Below are positions 1 to 10,994 of a stretch of DNA of 64,000 bases, piece by piece. The translations under genes were made by a program, and so were the position numbers. The DNA comes from Omphiscola glabra. Taxonomy: Eukaryota > Mollusca > Gastropoda > Lymnaeidae. The notes beneath the pieces were generated by a model that saw only the letters and a list, made by a program, of their open reading frames with translations, was not told the origin of the DNA and did not search any database. The DNA lies in contig OZ024807.1 in assembly GCA_964017045.1 (NCBI GenBank), positions 21,932,053-21,996,052 on the forward strand, given 5' to 3'. Position 1 is the stretch's first letter. Each line of letters begins with the position of its first letter.

Positions 1-634
1 ATGTAAAATGGCCACAGCAGTATTTGGGTCATTGTTTGGATACGTGCAGAAGGTGACCGCGATTTAGGTTAACGGTACCTACAAAACCTGTAGCAATTTC
101 GACATCAAGCTAATGATTATGTTTTTAAAATTAATTGAAATTGAATAAAGATATTTCAAAATAAGAAATTTCGACCACCTCGCCCAATGACAGTATTGAC
201 AGGGACGAAAAGACGAAATTTACGAACGACCCCTTATTTACTTTAGAGGTTCTCTAACCTGATTTCAGTCTTTTATTTTTATTGTACCGGTATTGGCAGT
301 TATAATGGATCTTTGAGCACGACATGCAGATTGGCAAAAGTCAGTTGTTAGGATATCTTTCCTGAGTGGGAACATACATGAGCCCATTGAGAGAATGATG
401 AATGCCAATTATCACATTTGTTGGGTTTAAAGCCTGTATGCTTTTTCAAGCGACTATTTAGACCAGAGCTATTAGAAGTCATGCAAGATAAAATAACAAA
501 TTTAAGATAAGCAGGGGTTTGATTATGTTATTATTATTAATCTAAATATGTGTTATTTAAAAAAAAAATTACATTAACAAATTGATTTTTAGTTTTAACA
601 CATACACAAATACATATTTGGACCATGACAACAT
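1..634. other. No gene recognised
   Basis: AT-rich sequence. I see no coding exon, RNA gene or clear repeat here. Confidence 0.5.
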
Positions 635-835
635 TTTGCAATTATTATTATTATTATTAGAAGTTTTTTAAAGCGTAGTACCCCAACCTAGAGGGCTGGG
701 CTCACCACGCTGTACATACAATTTAACAAACACAATCACTATCATGAACTTAAAAATGAACATACATTAATTAAATAAAACAAAACAAATGTGTATTTGC
801 CCAACCATTGCATAACTTTTGAAATTACATGTGTT
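635..835 (-). repeat. (AAT)n-tailed interspersed repeat, copy a
   Basis: An (ATT)n run is followed by a core containing 'gggctgggctcaccacgctg'. The same core, with the same ATT run at its left, recurs at 43,525 and 51,365, and in reverse at 28,335-28,540 and 48,640-48,720. The A-rich simple tail marks the 3' end, so this copy reads on the minus strand. The family behaves like a SINE or short LINE derivative. It is not a tRNA gene. Confidence 0.6.
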
Positions 836-1527
836 TAAATTGTTTTAATAAGTATTTATCTAGAATAGAAATCAGCCATTGCTGAAATCCCTTACAGCAG
901 TACAAGCATAGGTACAGGCAATAATGACATATTTCATGATCATTTGGTAACCTCTGGTTGACAATGCAGCTAATTCAATCAGAATGGAGAAAAAAGAGAA
1001 TTGTTATTTCTAATTGTTACAGTCTGGTCCTTAAATAGAAGTTCACCCTGATGGAGATGATGTTAGGTAGGGTTATAAACATGTGTGTTTTCTCATGAAA
1101 GATTAATTAGACAAGGAATATTTGTGTTGATAAAACAATATATGTTAAGCTTTAATAATAATTTTACATTACACCAGTGAACATTGCGGCACATGCTTTC
1201 ATCAGTTTAACCAAAAAAAACATTTAAAAAAATATATATTAAATTTTTTTAATATATATATATACATCCTACCTAAAAAAAAAAGAGAAAAAAATAGGAA
1301 TGGGCACAAAAATCAGACAGAAACAAAATAAATAAAAAATGGAGAAGAAGTGAGAAAAAATGTAAAAAACTAAAATGGAAAAAGACATGGCAGCTACGTA
1401 AAATTGTGGATTTGGTTTATCCCGTATGGAGTCAATCTACTAAATCTAGTTATTAATGTATTCTCCATATAGATCCTATCCGGTGTGTCACTATCTACTA
1501 GTATACATTATACCAGTAACTGGGATG

Positions 1528-1669
1528 TCAAAAAATTCCATCAGGGTTAGGGCTATTGAAATGTTTGGAGACCGGACAGAGAGCGTGTTTATTTATGTTG
1601 TAGAGGTGTTCTCTAAATCGGTCTCCAAGGCGACGACTTGTCTCTCTAACGTATATTTTGCCGCACATT
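1528..1669 (-). mobile_element. Penelope-like element fragment (GIY-YIG endonuclease)
   Basis: Just past the stop of the zinc-finger gene, in another frame, about 47 codons read CGKIYVRETSRRLGDRFREH followed by PVSKHF. This is the hallmark of the GIY-YIG nuclease domain at the C-terminus of Penelope-like retroelements. The family normally has YxGET; here Gly is replaced by Arg. The frame ends at a stop near 1,528, and no reverse transcriptase is present. It is a dead 3' fragment. A GIY-YIG domain from another retroelement class is the alternative. Confidence 0.65.
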
Positions 1670-3745
1670 TTAAATGTCACATTTGAAAGTTTCCTCTCCT
1701 GTATGCTGTCTTTTGTGATATGTAAGTCTTGAAGACTGAGCAAATGCAAGAAAACAAATGTCACATTTGTAAGGTCTCTCTCCTGTGTGCTGTCTTTTGT
1801 GACGAGTAAGACTTGAAGACGTAGTAAAAGCAGAAAGGCAAATTTCACATTTGAAAGGTTTCTCTCCTGTATGCAGTCTTTTGTGACAAGCAAGACTTGC
1901 AGAGTAAGCAAATGCAGAAAGACAAATGTCACATTTAAAAATTTTCGATCCTGTATGCAGTCTTTTGTGAAATGTAAGATTTGAAGCTCTAGAAAATGCT
2001 GCTGGACATATGTCACATTTATAAAGTTTCTTTTTTGTATGCTGTCTTTTGTGACAAGTAAGATTTGAAAAGCTATTAAATGCAGAAAGACAAATGTCAC
2101 ATTTAAAAGGTTTCTCTCCTGTATGCAGTCTTTTGTGACAAGTAAGGCTTGAAGACTTAGTAAATGTAGAAAGACAAATGTCACATTGGAAAGGTTTTAC
2201 TCCTGTATGTAGAATTTTGTGAGAAGTAAGACTTGAAGGATTAGTAAATGCAGAATGACAAATGTCACATATGTAAGGTTTCTCTCCTGTATGCAGTCTT
2301 TTGTGATAAGTAAGACTTGAAGAGCAAGCAAATGCTGATAGACAAATGTCACATTTGTGAGGTCTCTCTCCCGTATGCAGTCTTTTGTGATATGTAAGGC
2401 TTGATGACTGAGCAAATGCAAGAAGACAAATGTCACATTTGAAAGGTTTTTCTCCTGTGTGCTGTCTTTTGTGAATAGTAAGGCTTGAAGAGGTAGTAAA
2501 AGCAGAAAGACAAATATCACATTTGAAAGGTTTCTCTCCTGTATGCTGTATTTTGTGATATGCAAGACTTGAAGATTTAGTAAATGCAGAAAAGCAAATG
2601 TCACATTTATAAGGTTTCTCTCCTGTATGCAGTCTTTTGTGACAAGTAAGGCTTGAAGACTTAGTAAATGTAGAAGGACAAATGTCACATTTGTAAGGTT
2701 TCTCTCCTGTATGCAGTCTTTTGTGACAAGTAAGACTTGAAGACTTAGTAAATGCCAGAAGACAAATGTCACATTTGAAAGGTTTTTCTCCTGTGTGCTG
2801 TCTTTTGTGAATAGTAAGGCTTGAAGAAGAAGTAAAAGCAGAAAGACAAATATCACATTTGAAAGGTTTCTCTCCTGTATGCTGTATTTTGTGATATGCA
2901 AGACTTGAAGATTTAGTAAAAGCAGAAAAACAAACGTCACATTTGTAAGGTTTCTCTCCTGTATGCTGTCTTTTGTTATATGTAATACACGAAGAACTAG
3001 CAAATGCAGAAGGACAAATGTCACATCTGTTTGGTTTCTTTTCTGGATGCTGACTTTTGTACATAGTTAAATCTGAAAAGACAGCAAATGCAGCAGAAAT
3101 TTCACATTTGTAAGGTTGTCCTTCTATATGCCCTTTGATGTGTCTTATAACACTTAAAATTGTAAAAAATGTATCATTACAAATGTCACATTTATAGCGT
3201 TTCTTCTCTTTATTTTTCAATTTATATTGCAAGTCCCTAGTTATCTGTCCATGTTGTACACCATCTAAAGTTTGTCTAGATTTTTGTGATAAAGAAATTT
3301 CATTATTTTCATTTTCCTTGTATGGAGCTTGGTTAGATGCCTTACAAGTAGAATAGGCATGCTTCCTTTGGCAAGTGGAATAGGCATGCTTCCTTTGGCA
3401 AGTGGAATATTTATCTTTTCTTATCACAGTTAATTGATCTGAGATATTATTGGAACCACATGCAGCATAAATTGTTTCAGTAGAACTTGTAACATCCTCC
3501 AGATGTATGTTTAAACCTGTCTTGTCATTAATTTTACCATTGCCAAAACACTCATCATGTATTATTTGTGAATGGTTAACATCATGTTCTATCTCTTTCT
3601 GAAGTATTTTGTGAAAGTCAGTAGCCACCTCTGTCTGAATGAAAACATCTGGGTCATATTTACATGGGCTTTGTTGAAACTGAAAATCCTCATGTTTTTC
3701 CATTATCTTGATCTTATGTGACACAAACTGGAAAAGCTTTGACAT
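1670..3745 (-). CDS. Multi-C2H2 zinc-finger protein, truncated in its last finger
   Basis: An uninterrupted 691-codon frame. Residues 1-180 are acidic/polar with no recognised KRAB, BTB or ZAD domain, and contain a 9-residue repeat (YSTCQRKHA, about residues 113-134). From about residue 186 there are 18 fingers with the TGEKP linker. Finger 2 lacks its second Cys and finger 3 its first His; the other 16 keep C-X2-C-X12-H-X3-H. A nineteenth finger stops after KCDI, where the GIY-YIG fragment starts. Helix positions 2 and 3 are Ser-Ser in most fingers, and fingers 4-6 nearly repeat as 8-10, so the array grew by internal duplication. Likely a nuclear DNA-binding protein with no identifiable ortholog. 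The first ATG was chosen; Met15 is an alternative start. A 5' non-coding exon may exist. Confidence 0.85.
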   Translation of the reverse strand: MSKLFQFVSHKIKIMEKHEDFQFQQSPCKYDPDVFIQTEVATDFHKILQKEIEHDVNHSQIIHDECFGNGKINDKTGLNIHLEDVTSSTETIYAACGSNNISDQLTVIRKDKYSTCQRKHAYSTCQRKHAYSTCKASNQAPYKENENNEISLSQKSRQTLDGVQHGQITRDLQYKLKNKEKKRYKCDICNDTFFTILSVIRHIKGHIEGQPYKCEISAAFAVFSDLTMYKSQHPEKKPNRCDICPSAFASSSCITYNKRQHTGEKPYKCDVCFSAFTKSSSLAYHKIQHTGEKPFKCDICLSAFTSSSSLTIHKRQHTGEKPFKCDICLLAFTKSSSLTCHKRLHTGEKPYKCDICPSTFTKSSSLTCHKRLHTGEKPYKCDICFSAFTKSSSLAYHKIQHTGEKPFKCDICLSAFTTSSSLTIHKRQHTGEKPFKCDICLLAFAQSSSLTYHKRLHTGERPHKCDICLSAFACSSSLTYHKRLHTGEKPYICDICHSAFTNPSSLTSHKILHTGVKPFQCDICLSTFTKSSSLTCHKRLHTGEKPFKCDICLSAFNSFSNLTCHKRQHTKKKLYKCDICPAAFSRASNLTFHKRLHTGSKIFKCDICLSAFAYSASLACHKRLHTGEKPFKCEICLSAFTTSSSLTRHKRQHTGERPYKCDICFLAFAQSSRLTYHKRQHTGEETFKCDI
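3345..3412. repeat. 27-bp tandem repeat inside the zinc-finger N-terminus
   Basis: About 2.4 near-identical copies of a 27-bp unit (ggcatgcttcctttggcaag plus 7 bp) keep the frame and produce the repeated YSTCQRKHA peptide. Confidence 0.85.
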
Positions 3746-5189
3746 ACGATAAAAAATAAGTCTTTCTGAAATAGGAACTGTATGATGTCTTCATATGCTT
3801 CAGAAATACCTGAAACACAAGATTAAAAGTAGTGATCAATAAATACCAGGTAATTAAAATTTTGCTCTATGTATTTCTTGACTCATTAATTTGTAACTTA
3901 AAACCAATGAAATTAATATATACTAATGTAACCCATTATTTTTATTGTTAATTAACATGAATCCATGAGCATTCAATTCAACTTAAGACATGATGAAAAA
4001 TAAACATTAAAACGTTCTTGGTTCCTTTTTTAATAAGAAGTTGACATTTTTTTAAATAAGTGTTTTCTTAGAAAATTTCTAACCCAGATATCAAGACTTT
4101 TATAATAATTGAATCACTTGATCAATAAGAGTTATATAATAAGTATAAATATCCATTTCCAACTTGAACACTGAATGTCTTCTTACTCTGGATTAAAAAT
4201 AACTTTCCTATTTCTCATTTGTTTCTTTGTACCCGGGAATAAATTTGTTGATTGAGCCAACATTGGTATGGCTTCCACTCGAGGATATTATCATGTTCCA
4301 GAACCATACTGGGTATTTAGTGACACAGTTTCTTTTAAAATATTTTGTTTAGAGTAAAAAAAAATATATATACAGTGACTAACCTTCTTTTTTTTGATTT
4401 AAACTAAATTAAAAATGGTTTTCTTCATCAAGGATCAAGTTGTCTGTAAAAAGAATAAAAACACATTTGGAGATGAGAATTTTACCATTATCAATGTAAT
4501 GCTGATCTGACTACCAATAAGGCCTAACACAAAGTAAAGTAGCAAGCAGGACTTTGGTTTGGACAAATAAAAGCTAAAGAGAGGACAAGACAAGAATAAA
4601 TCAATGAGTATGATTTCCAAAATATTTTTAAAAAATCTAACAGGAATTACAAAACTCCCCATTGAATAACATTCTTTACATAAAATAGCCTTCATACATA
4701 ATAAATACAAGAGAATGCATGTTTTAAATGGTTCAGAGCTCAGCCTCTCATTAAAATAATTAAATCATAAAAAACTTATTTACTTTCAGGAGCAGGCTTA
4801 TACTTATGACTAGCTATTTCTGCATAAAAATATAAGAAAATAAATTTACATTATTAGTTAATAGTTATGCAAAATGGTGTCAGTTTTGGAAATTGTTGTT
4901 ACTAAGACCCTTTCGATATCTGATATTTGTAACAATAAATAAATAACTATTAACAATTGGACAATTTATTTATTTATTTTTGTTTTCATTGATTCATCTT
5001 TAACAGTTTTCTTTATGTAGTTACTAAAATTTGGTCGGGCTATCAATTTGTGTTAACAGTGATTCTCAAAAAAATTGATATTTTGTTGGGTCTGTCTATA
5101 TAATTGAGGGCATTTACATTTTTTTGAGGTCATAGTATTTTTTCTTCATGTTTACAGTTTTCTTTCTGTATGTAACTGTCACCACACAT
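3746..5189. other. No gene recognised
   Basis: AT-rich. A hydrophobic minus-strand frame at 4,435-4,710 has no splice context or family resemblance and is probably chance. Confidence 0.5.
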
Positions 5190-5460
5190 GTTTTTTACTT
5201 GAGGTTTAGGCTTAGACTTAGGTTTAGTTTTAGAGTTTAGGTTAGATTTAAATATAGATTTAGGGTTCCGGTTAGGTTTAGTAAAAGATTTAGGGTTCAA
5301 GTTAGGTTTAGCTATAGATTTAGGGTTCAGGTTAGGTTTAGTGATAGATTTAATTTTCAGGTTAAGTTAAGGGATATATTTAGGTTTCAAATTAGTTTAG
5401 ATTTAGGGTTCAGGTTTAATTAGTGATAGATTTAGGTTTCAGCTCAGGTTTAGGGATGGT
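5190..5460. repeat. Degenerate ~30-bp minisatellite with TTAGGG-like core
   Basis: Repeats of 'atagatttagggttcaggtt' followed by 'aggtttagtg', about eight degenerate copies. The TTAGGG-like words occur inside a 30-bp unit, so this is not a telomere. The same unit recurs at 5,975-6,045. Confidence 0.8.
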
Positions 5461-5835
5461 GGCCATCCACCACTTAAATTATGTATCATCTAATTCTATT
5501 TCATGAAAATTGTAGATGTGAGTGTACCTGGTTGCACCTCCGTGACTTATTTACCATGGAACACATCGCTGGCCTTACCGCTAACCAAAAATCAACCCTT
5601 TTACTTTTTGGTAAGCAGTTGACAGTTGAATACAATACATTCTCTACCATCCTCTCCCTTGTGTTATCACATGTTTGTTTGCACTAATTTTTTTTTACTC
5701 TGCTGCCATCTTGGTTGACAAAAAAACATGACGCAATCCCTTTGTATTTAAAATAGTTTAAAAAATAGTAGCTACCAAGACTTAATTAACACTCTTAGGT
5801 TTAGTCAATACTGCACTATCTACATCGTTCTATAG
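5461..5835. other. No gene recognised
   Basis: Short unique stretch between the minisatellite and the hAT element; nothing supportable. Confidence 0.5.
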
Positions 5836-6221
5836 CAGCGATTCTCAACCAAGGGGTCGATCGACCCTTTCACAGGGGTTGCCTAAGACCATCGGAAACA
5901 CATATTATACTGTATCGTTATAAAATATAAACAAAAATAATTGGCTAATTGTTAATATTGGTGCCTTGCGTGATTGTTTAGGGAACAGGTTAGGTTTAGG
6001 GATAGATTTAGGGTTCAGATTTGGTTTAGAGATACATTTAGGAAATGTTTTCATTATTTTTAACATTTTATTCTTAATTTTACGGGTCCTGGCAACCAAG
6101 AGGTAAAAAAAAACGGGGCACTATCTGTTGGGATTTACCAAATAATTTTGTTGTTGGGGGTCACCACAACATGAGGCACTGTATTAAAGGGTTGAGGAAT
6201 TAGGAAGGTTGAGAACCACTG
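5836..6221. mobile_element. SPIN-like non-autonomous hAT element, copy 1
   Basis: The left end begins cagcgattctcaacc and runs through a 'gaccctttcacaggggttgc' block. The right end carries 'ggtcaccacaacatgaggca' and ends ggttgagaaccactg. From memory these match the termini of SPIN (Space Invader) hAT elements, known from several vertebrates, Rhodnius and Lymnaea. The centre is replaced by unrelated sequence, including TTAGGG-like minisatellite units. A clear 8-bp target duplication is not visible. Confidence 0.7.
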
Positions 6222-9200
6222 TGTGGGTACTGTGTTCTAATAAATCTATAGTATAGTAGAGTATATATAATAATATATAAAGAGTATAGACTATACTATA
6301 GACTATAGAACTATCACTAATTTATGCCAATTTAATTGGCAGTTTTTGATACCAGCCATTAATAGTAAACCTAGAAGCTATTAGTATTAGGTATAATATT
6401 AGTAAAGTACAAATATCTCTCATAAGTTGACCAAATAATTTATTGTAAAATATTCCAATAAAATAAGCTTATTTCACCTGTCACACTTAGCGATATCGAT
6501 TTGAAACACCACGCCCCGTCTCTGTGAGAAAAGAACGATACAGTATGAAGGTTAAAGTTGTTTACGTTTGTACAACATATTTAGAGTGATCTCCCCCAAT
6601 AATATTTAAATCAAAGTGGCTGCGTACACCGTGGTGGTATACGTAGCACCACAGTGGACCTAGGCCTGCGTACGCTGCAGCAAAAATGTTTAATTGGCCT
6701 GCTTTTAAGTTATTCCTGTTATAATAAAATATATTATGCTCTTGTGTGGTCTTGTGTAGACGATAGGCGATAATATTTTTTGTGATCAATTCTGGATAAG
6801 GGTTGTCCACAAAGGACGTCTGCACAACAAACTTACCTTTTACATACCCGCCCCCACCCGGGGGGTTGCTGATATCCTACGGCATATTTTAACAGTGCTA
6901 CAAAATATAACTATTATAAAGAGCAAGCACAGAGTCAATACATTTAAAATTCTAAAATCTTTATGAAACATAGGCCCATCCATATATTAATTACGCACAA
7001 TTGGGGGGAGGTGGGAGTAGGTTGTTCGATTTTGGATATTTTGAATAATTCTGCGTAAAGCGGCTGGGGAGGGGAGGTAGGTTCAGCAGAAAGAGCGTAC
7101 GTTTAAATCCTGAATATCTGACACTCTAATTCTAATACACCTAATAAAGCCAGCGTTAAACTAAACATATGTGAAATCAATAATATTTAATTATTATTAA
7201 AAGACATTAAAAAAAATCACTGCTATGCTTTTGTTTTGTGTTGACAATCGCTTGATTTCACAATTGACAATGGTAATGGTTAGCCTCGGACAACTTTAAC
7301 TTTAAGACTAATGTACGTGATTCTCTTCCTGTAACGTATTCGTTGCGTAGTTATATCTCGGAGTTAACAAAAAATATACACCGGCTTCCCATTCATTTTT
7401 TACCCAACGCCCCGGGGTATCACATAAAATGTTATACTGCACTTCAAAGAAAAAAAAATTAAAATTGAAAACAAGAAAAAAAAAATTATGGGGGTGGGGG
7501 GGGGGGGGGGGAGAGCTGATTTTCTATTAGCCACCCTCTTTAGGCCTTAAGATTCAAAACCATTGGATAAAACTTATAATAATTGATAAATATATTTGTA
7601 TTTCAATATATTGGGGGGGGGGGAATAAAGTGGTTAAATAAAAAAATATATCCTGGTCATGGTTTAACATTACACTCCCTCACCCCCTCCATTAAATGCT
7701 AAGAAATGCTTTGCTCTTTACAAGTAATTTGCCACAAAAGAGTGGAACTTACCCAAAATGTTCCTCCTAATCCACAAAATATAAAAAATAAAAAATTATA
7801 TTAAATAATGTTAAAACATTTAAGACTAAAATCGGACACATTAATTGCAACGCTTGAACTTTCAAAAACCTTTGAAATACTGATACAAATTGCACCACCT
7901 TTAACTTTAATGTAAGAAGGGGATATAGTTTTTTGATATGCCAAGTTTGTACAAGTTATTTGTAAACAATAACAACATTTTTTTTTTAAATTCAGCTAAT
8001 ATGTTTGATTTATGACAATGAGGTGGGTTATTTAGAGTTGTAGGACTATTACACACTTTCCAAATTTTGAGGATTATTATTTCATAGTCCGCAGAAAATT
8101 ATTTACATTTTCTTTTACATATTCCACGTGTCTTTTCAACACGAATTATGCAATTTGCAATTCTATGGTTCGGCATAACTTCTTGTGGTGACATTTGTTT
8201 TGTTTATTTTTTTGTTTGATTTTTGGGTTATTTTTGGGATATCGATGTACAGCCTAAGTTTTTAATTAAGATCTTGGCCTAAAATGTGAATTGAAGTCAA
8301 AGACTTGTGTTTGCTTAATTTAAAATATTTAGGAATGTATAATGTCGTGTAACTCTTTGTTCTTTTTATCATGAGTGTTGGACTTCGATATGGCTTTAAA
8401 GTAAATTAATTAGACACAAAAGATTTGTGTAACTAAAACAATTTATTTTAAGCTTTAATAAGGATTATAGAACATACAAATGTAAACATTTCGGAAAATT
8501 GTTTTATTTAAAAATATTATTTGTGCCTAATTAATATTTGTTCTGTTTTGTATGATTGATACCTGTTTTTAATTTTAAAGTAGGCTATGACAAATGAGTA
8601 TTGTCAAACTATAATAAATAAATATATATATAAAATATCAGAACTTCCTAAATTTAAATTTATTTACAGTAACTAACAACAATTTTTTCTCAAATAGGCA
8701 ATGGATGATTAATACAATTTCGTTGAAAGGGAAATAAGCAAGTTTTACCATAATGACCACATTAGCTATAACAGAAAAACATTTTTGATTGTTTTGTTAA
8801 GGAGATTATTCTAAATGGGGCATGAATGTGGGTCTGATGAGTTAATATATATATATAAATAAATGTCAATCATGTCCAGCTATTGTCATTTAAAAAAAAA
8901 CTGTTGAGATTTTCAAGAACGTTTATGGAAATAAATTATCACTAGCGTAGGAAGGGTAGTACCAGTCCACTCAGGGAGACACTGTCTTCTAAATGTTGAG
9001 AACGTCAGATTCTGCAAAATGTATCGTTATTGCACTAACACTGTAACACATGGGGGCTTATATGTTCATAAATTCATACTTATTTAAACATAGACATTTT
9101 ATGATAGAGAATAATAACGTTGTTTTAGTGTTTATTTACAAAAAAAAAAGAATTGCACACTTTGAAACTCATTTCTATGACAATACATAGGCAAGGATGA

Positions 9201-9688
9201 GTGGACGCATACGACTAATTAACACATATTTTTTGTACGTTAATTTTTGTTTTCTTGAATGTTTGTATTATAATTTTTTTCGGACTCAATCCCAAGGTTG
9301 CTATGTTAACCAGGATGTAAGTTAATTGCTGAAAAATAAACGCTGAATTCTCGTGTGTAACATTCGAGTGAACTTTAAAACTTGTTACTCATGTCAGTGA
9401 TTCATCATTTAATTAACATTATTATTACGTTTAAAAAAATGAGTTATTACTATGCAACCTCTGTATTTTGTTTGCTGTCTTCCTTCTTCCCCAATAAGTC
9501 TATCTCACTCTCTCTACGTACGATATACACAATCATATACAAACAATTATTTTCGTTAAACATGTTACAATTATTTTTTTAAAAAAAACGCCAAAAATGT
9601 ACAAACGCTCAAAGTTGTATATGAAAATATAATAACAATCATATTGATATTTGTACAACATTTCTTTTAAAGAAATTATTATCTGTTA
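6222..9688. other. No gene recognised
   Basis: AT-rich, with poly-G runs near 7,495 and 7,612. A 6,562-6,825 minus-strand frame is slightly less AT-rich than its surroundings, but I recognise nothing in it. Nothing else is supportable. Confidence 0.5.
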
Positions 9689-10116
9689 TCACAGGGTTGA
9701 GCTTTTTGAAATGCGTTGTCTGCCATGCTTGCTTTTCCAAGCATATTCAACTTTTGAAATTTGAACGTTGTGATCGCTCGTTATATGGACATCGGCATCC
9801 ACATGACACACGCCAACTTGCCTGTAGTTTACTGATTCGTAAGCATTGGTTTCATCCAGTGCATCGTATTGACTCGGTTGATATTGATTAGCGTCGGCAC
9901 TGGATGCGTCAATGACATCGATATATTCGTGGCCAACTACGTATCGGGGACACCTTACTTCTCGACCTGTCTCATCATCAAGGTTTGTGCCGACATGACC
10001 TGCAAAATCGCCAATCGTGCTTTCCATAGCATCTGAAGAAGGACGGTACACTTCATTGCGTTTTATTCTCCCATCCAACATTTCGACTGTGTTGACGGTA
10101 TGCTTGGTTTTACCAG
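9689..10116 (-). CDS. Gene A cytoplasmic tail exon (tyrosine motifs)
   Basis: Phase-1 acceptor (ttttttgcag) at 10,117; about 142 codons to a TGA at 9,689. Polar and acidic. Tyrosine motifs in order are YIDV, SQYDAL, YESV and VNYRQV. SQYDAL and VNYRQV fit the ITIM consensus [SIVL]xYxx[ILV]. YIDVIDA aligns with YIEVIDQ in the gene B tail, which supports homology of the two tails. It would lie in the cytoplasm and recruit SH2 proteins once phosphorylated (inference). Confidence 0.75.
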
Positions 10117-10962
10117 CTGCAAAAAAAAGGTTAGTCTAATATTTAATTAAATATGCTTTTTTTAAAAAAAACATTGCACATCATGCAAAATTATAATTAA
10201 TTATAATTAATACATTACTAAAAGAAGACAGGTTTATGTGAAATACTGAATTAAATAATGTTTATAAGCGACGTTATGTCATCGGCTTTAAAATGAGATG
10301 ACTGTTTGTTTTTTGTTATTGTTATCACCTTTATAAATTTGAATTTTTGAATTTCTTTTTACATATTATTACGTAAATCTAATATAAGGTTTCAAACTAT
10401 TTTTTTAAAAGAGGGGGGAAAAAAGATCTTAAAACACTTTTTTTAAAGATAATTTTCTGCTGAAGATGGTTTCGATAGCCTAAAGTAGAAACTTCTTTTT
10501 ATTATTTAATTGCATTTAGCATTGAAGCGATAATAATATTTTACAATATATATATTGTCTTCAAATAGTGCTATTTCTTGCAGTTTGGATAGGTTAAACT
10601 ATGAAAACAATAGAGAAAATATTCACGCATTGTAAGAAAACACAAATACAGAATTTAGTAGTTCAAAGAAAAACATGGATTAAACGCACTATTAATAGAA
10701 ACCATTTTTTTAAGGCTCTAATTTTGTGACAAATAACATTAAACGCATTTGTCATGCAAAACAGATAGCAAAGATCTCGGCTTACCTCTGTTGGAAAGTA
10801 CGCAAGACGAGAATAGAACCAGCAATACCATAATTGTTACGGACATTACGATTGTAATGAATATCATTTGTTTACTGTAAATTAAGTCTTTAGAATCATA
10901 TGCTGTTAAATAAATAAATAAATATATATATAATGCATGAGCATTATTTAATAATTAAATTG

Positions 10963-10994
<32 letters not shown>

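Noticed and set aside
1528..3024. Two long frames of repeated FVFLHLL-type peptides overlapping the zinc-finger gene
   Set aside because: They are the second reading frame of the homogenised finger array. Only the last 47 codons (GIY-YIG) mean anything.
5190..5460. Interstitial telomere
   Set aside because: TTAGGG words occur inside a 30-bp minisatellite unit, not as hexamer tandem repeats.
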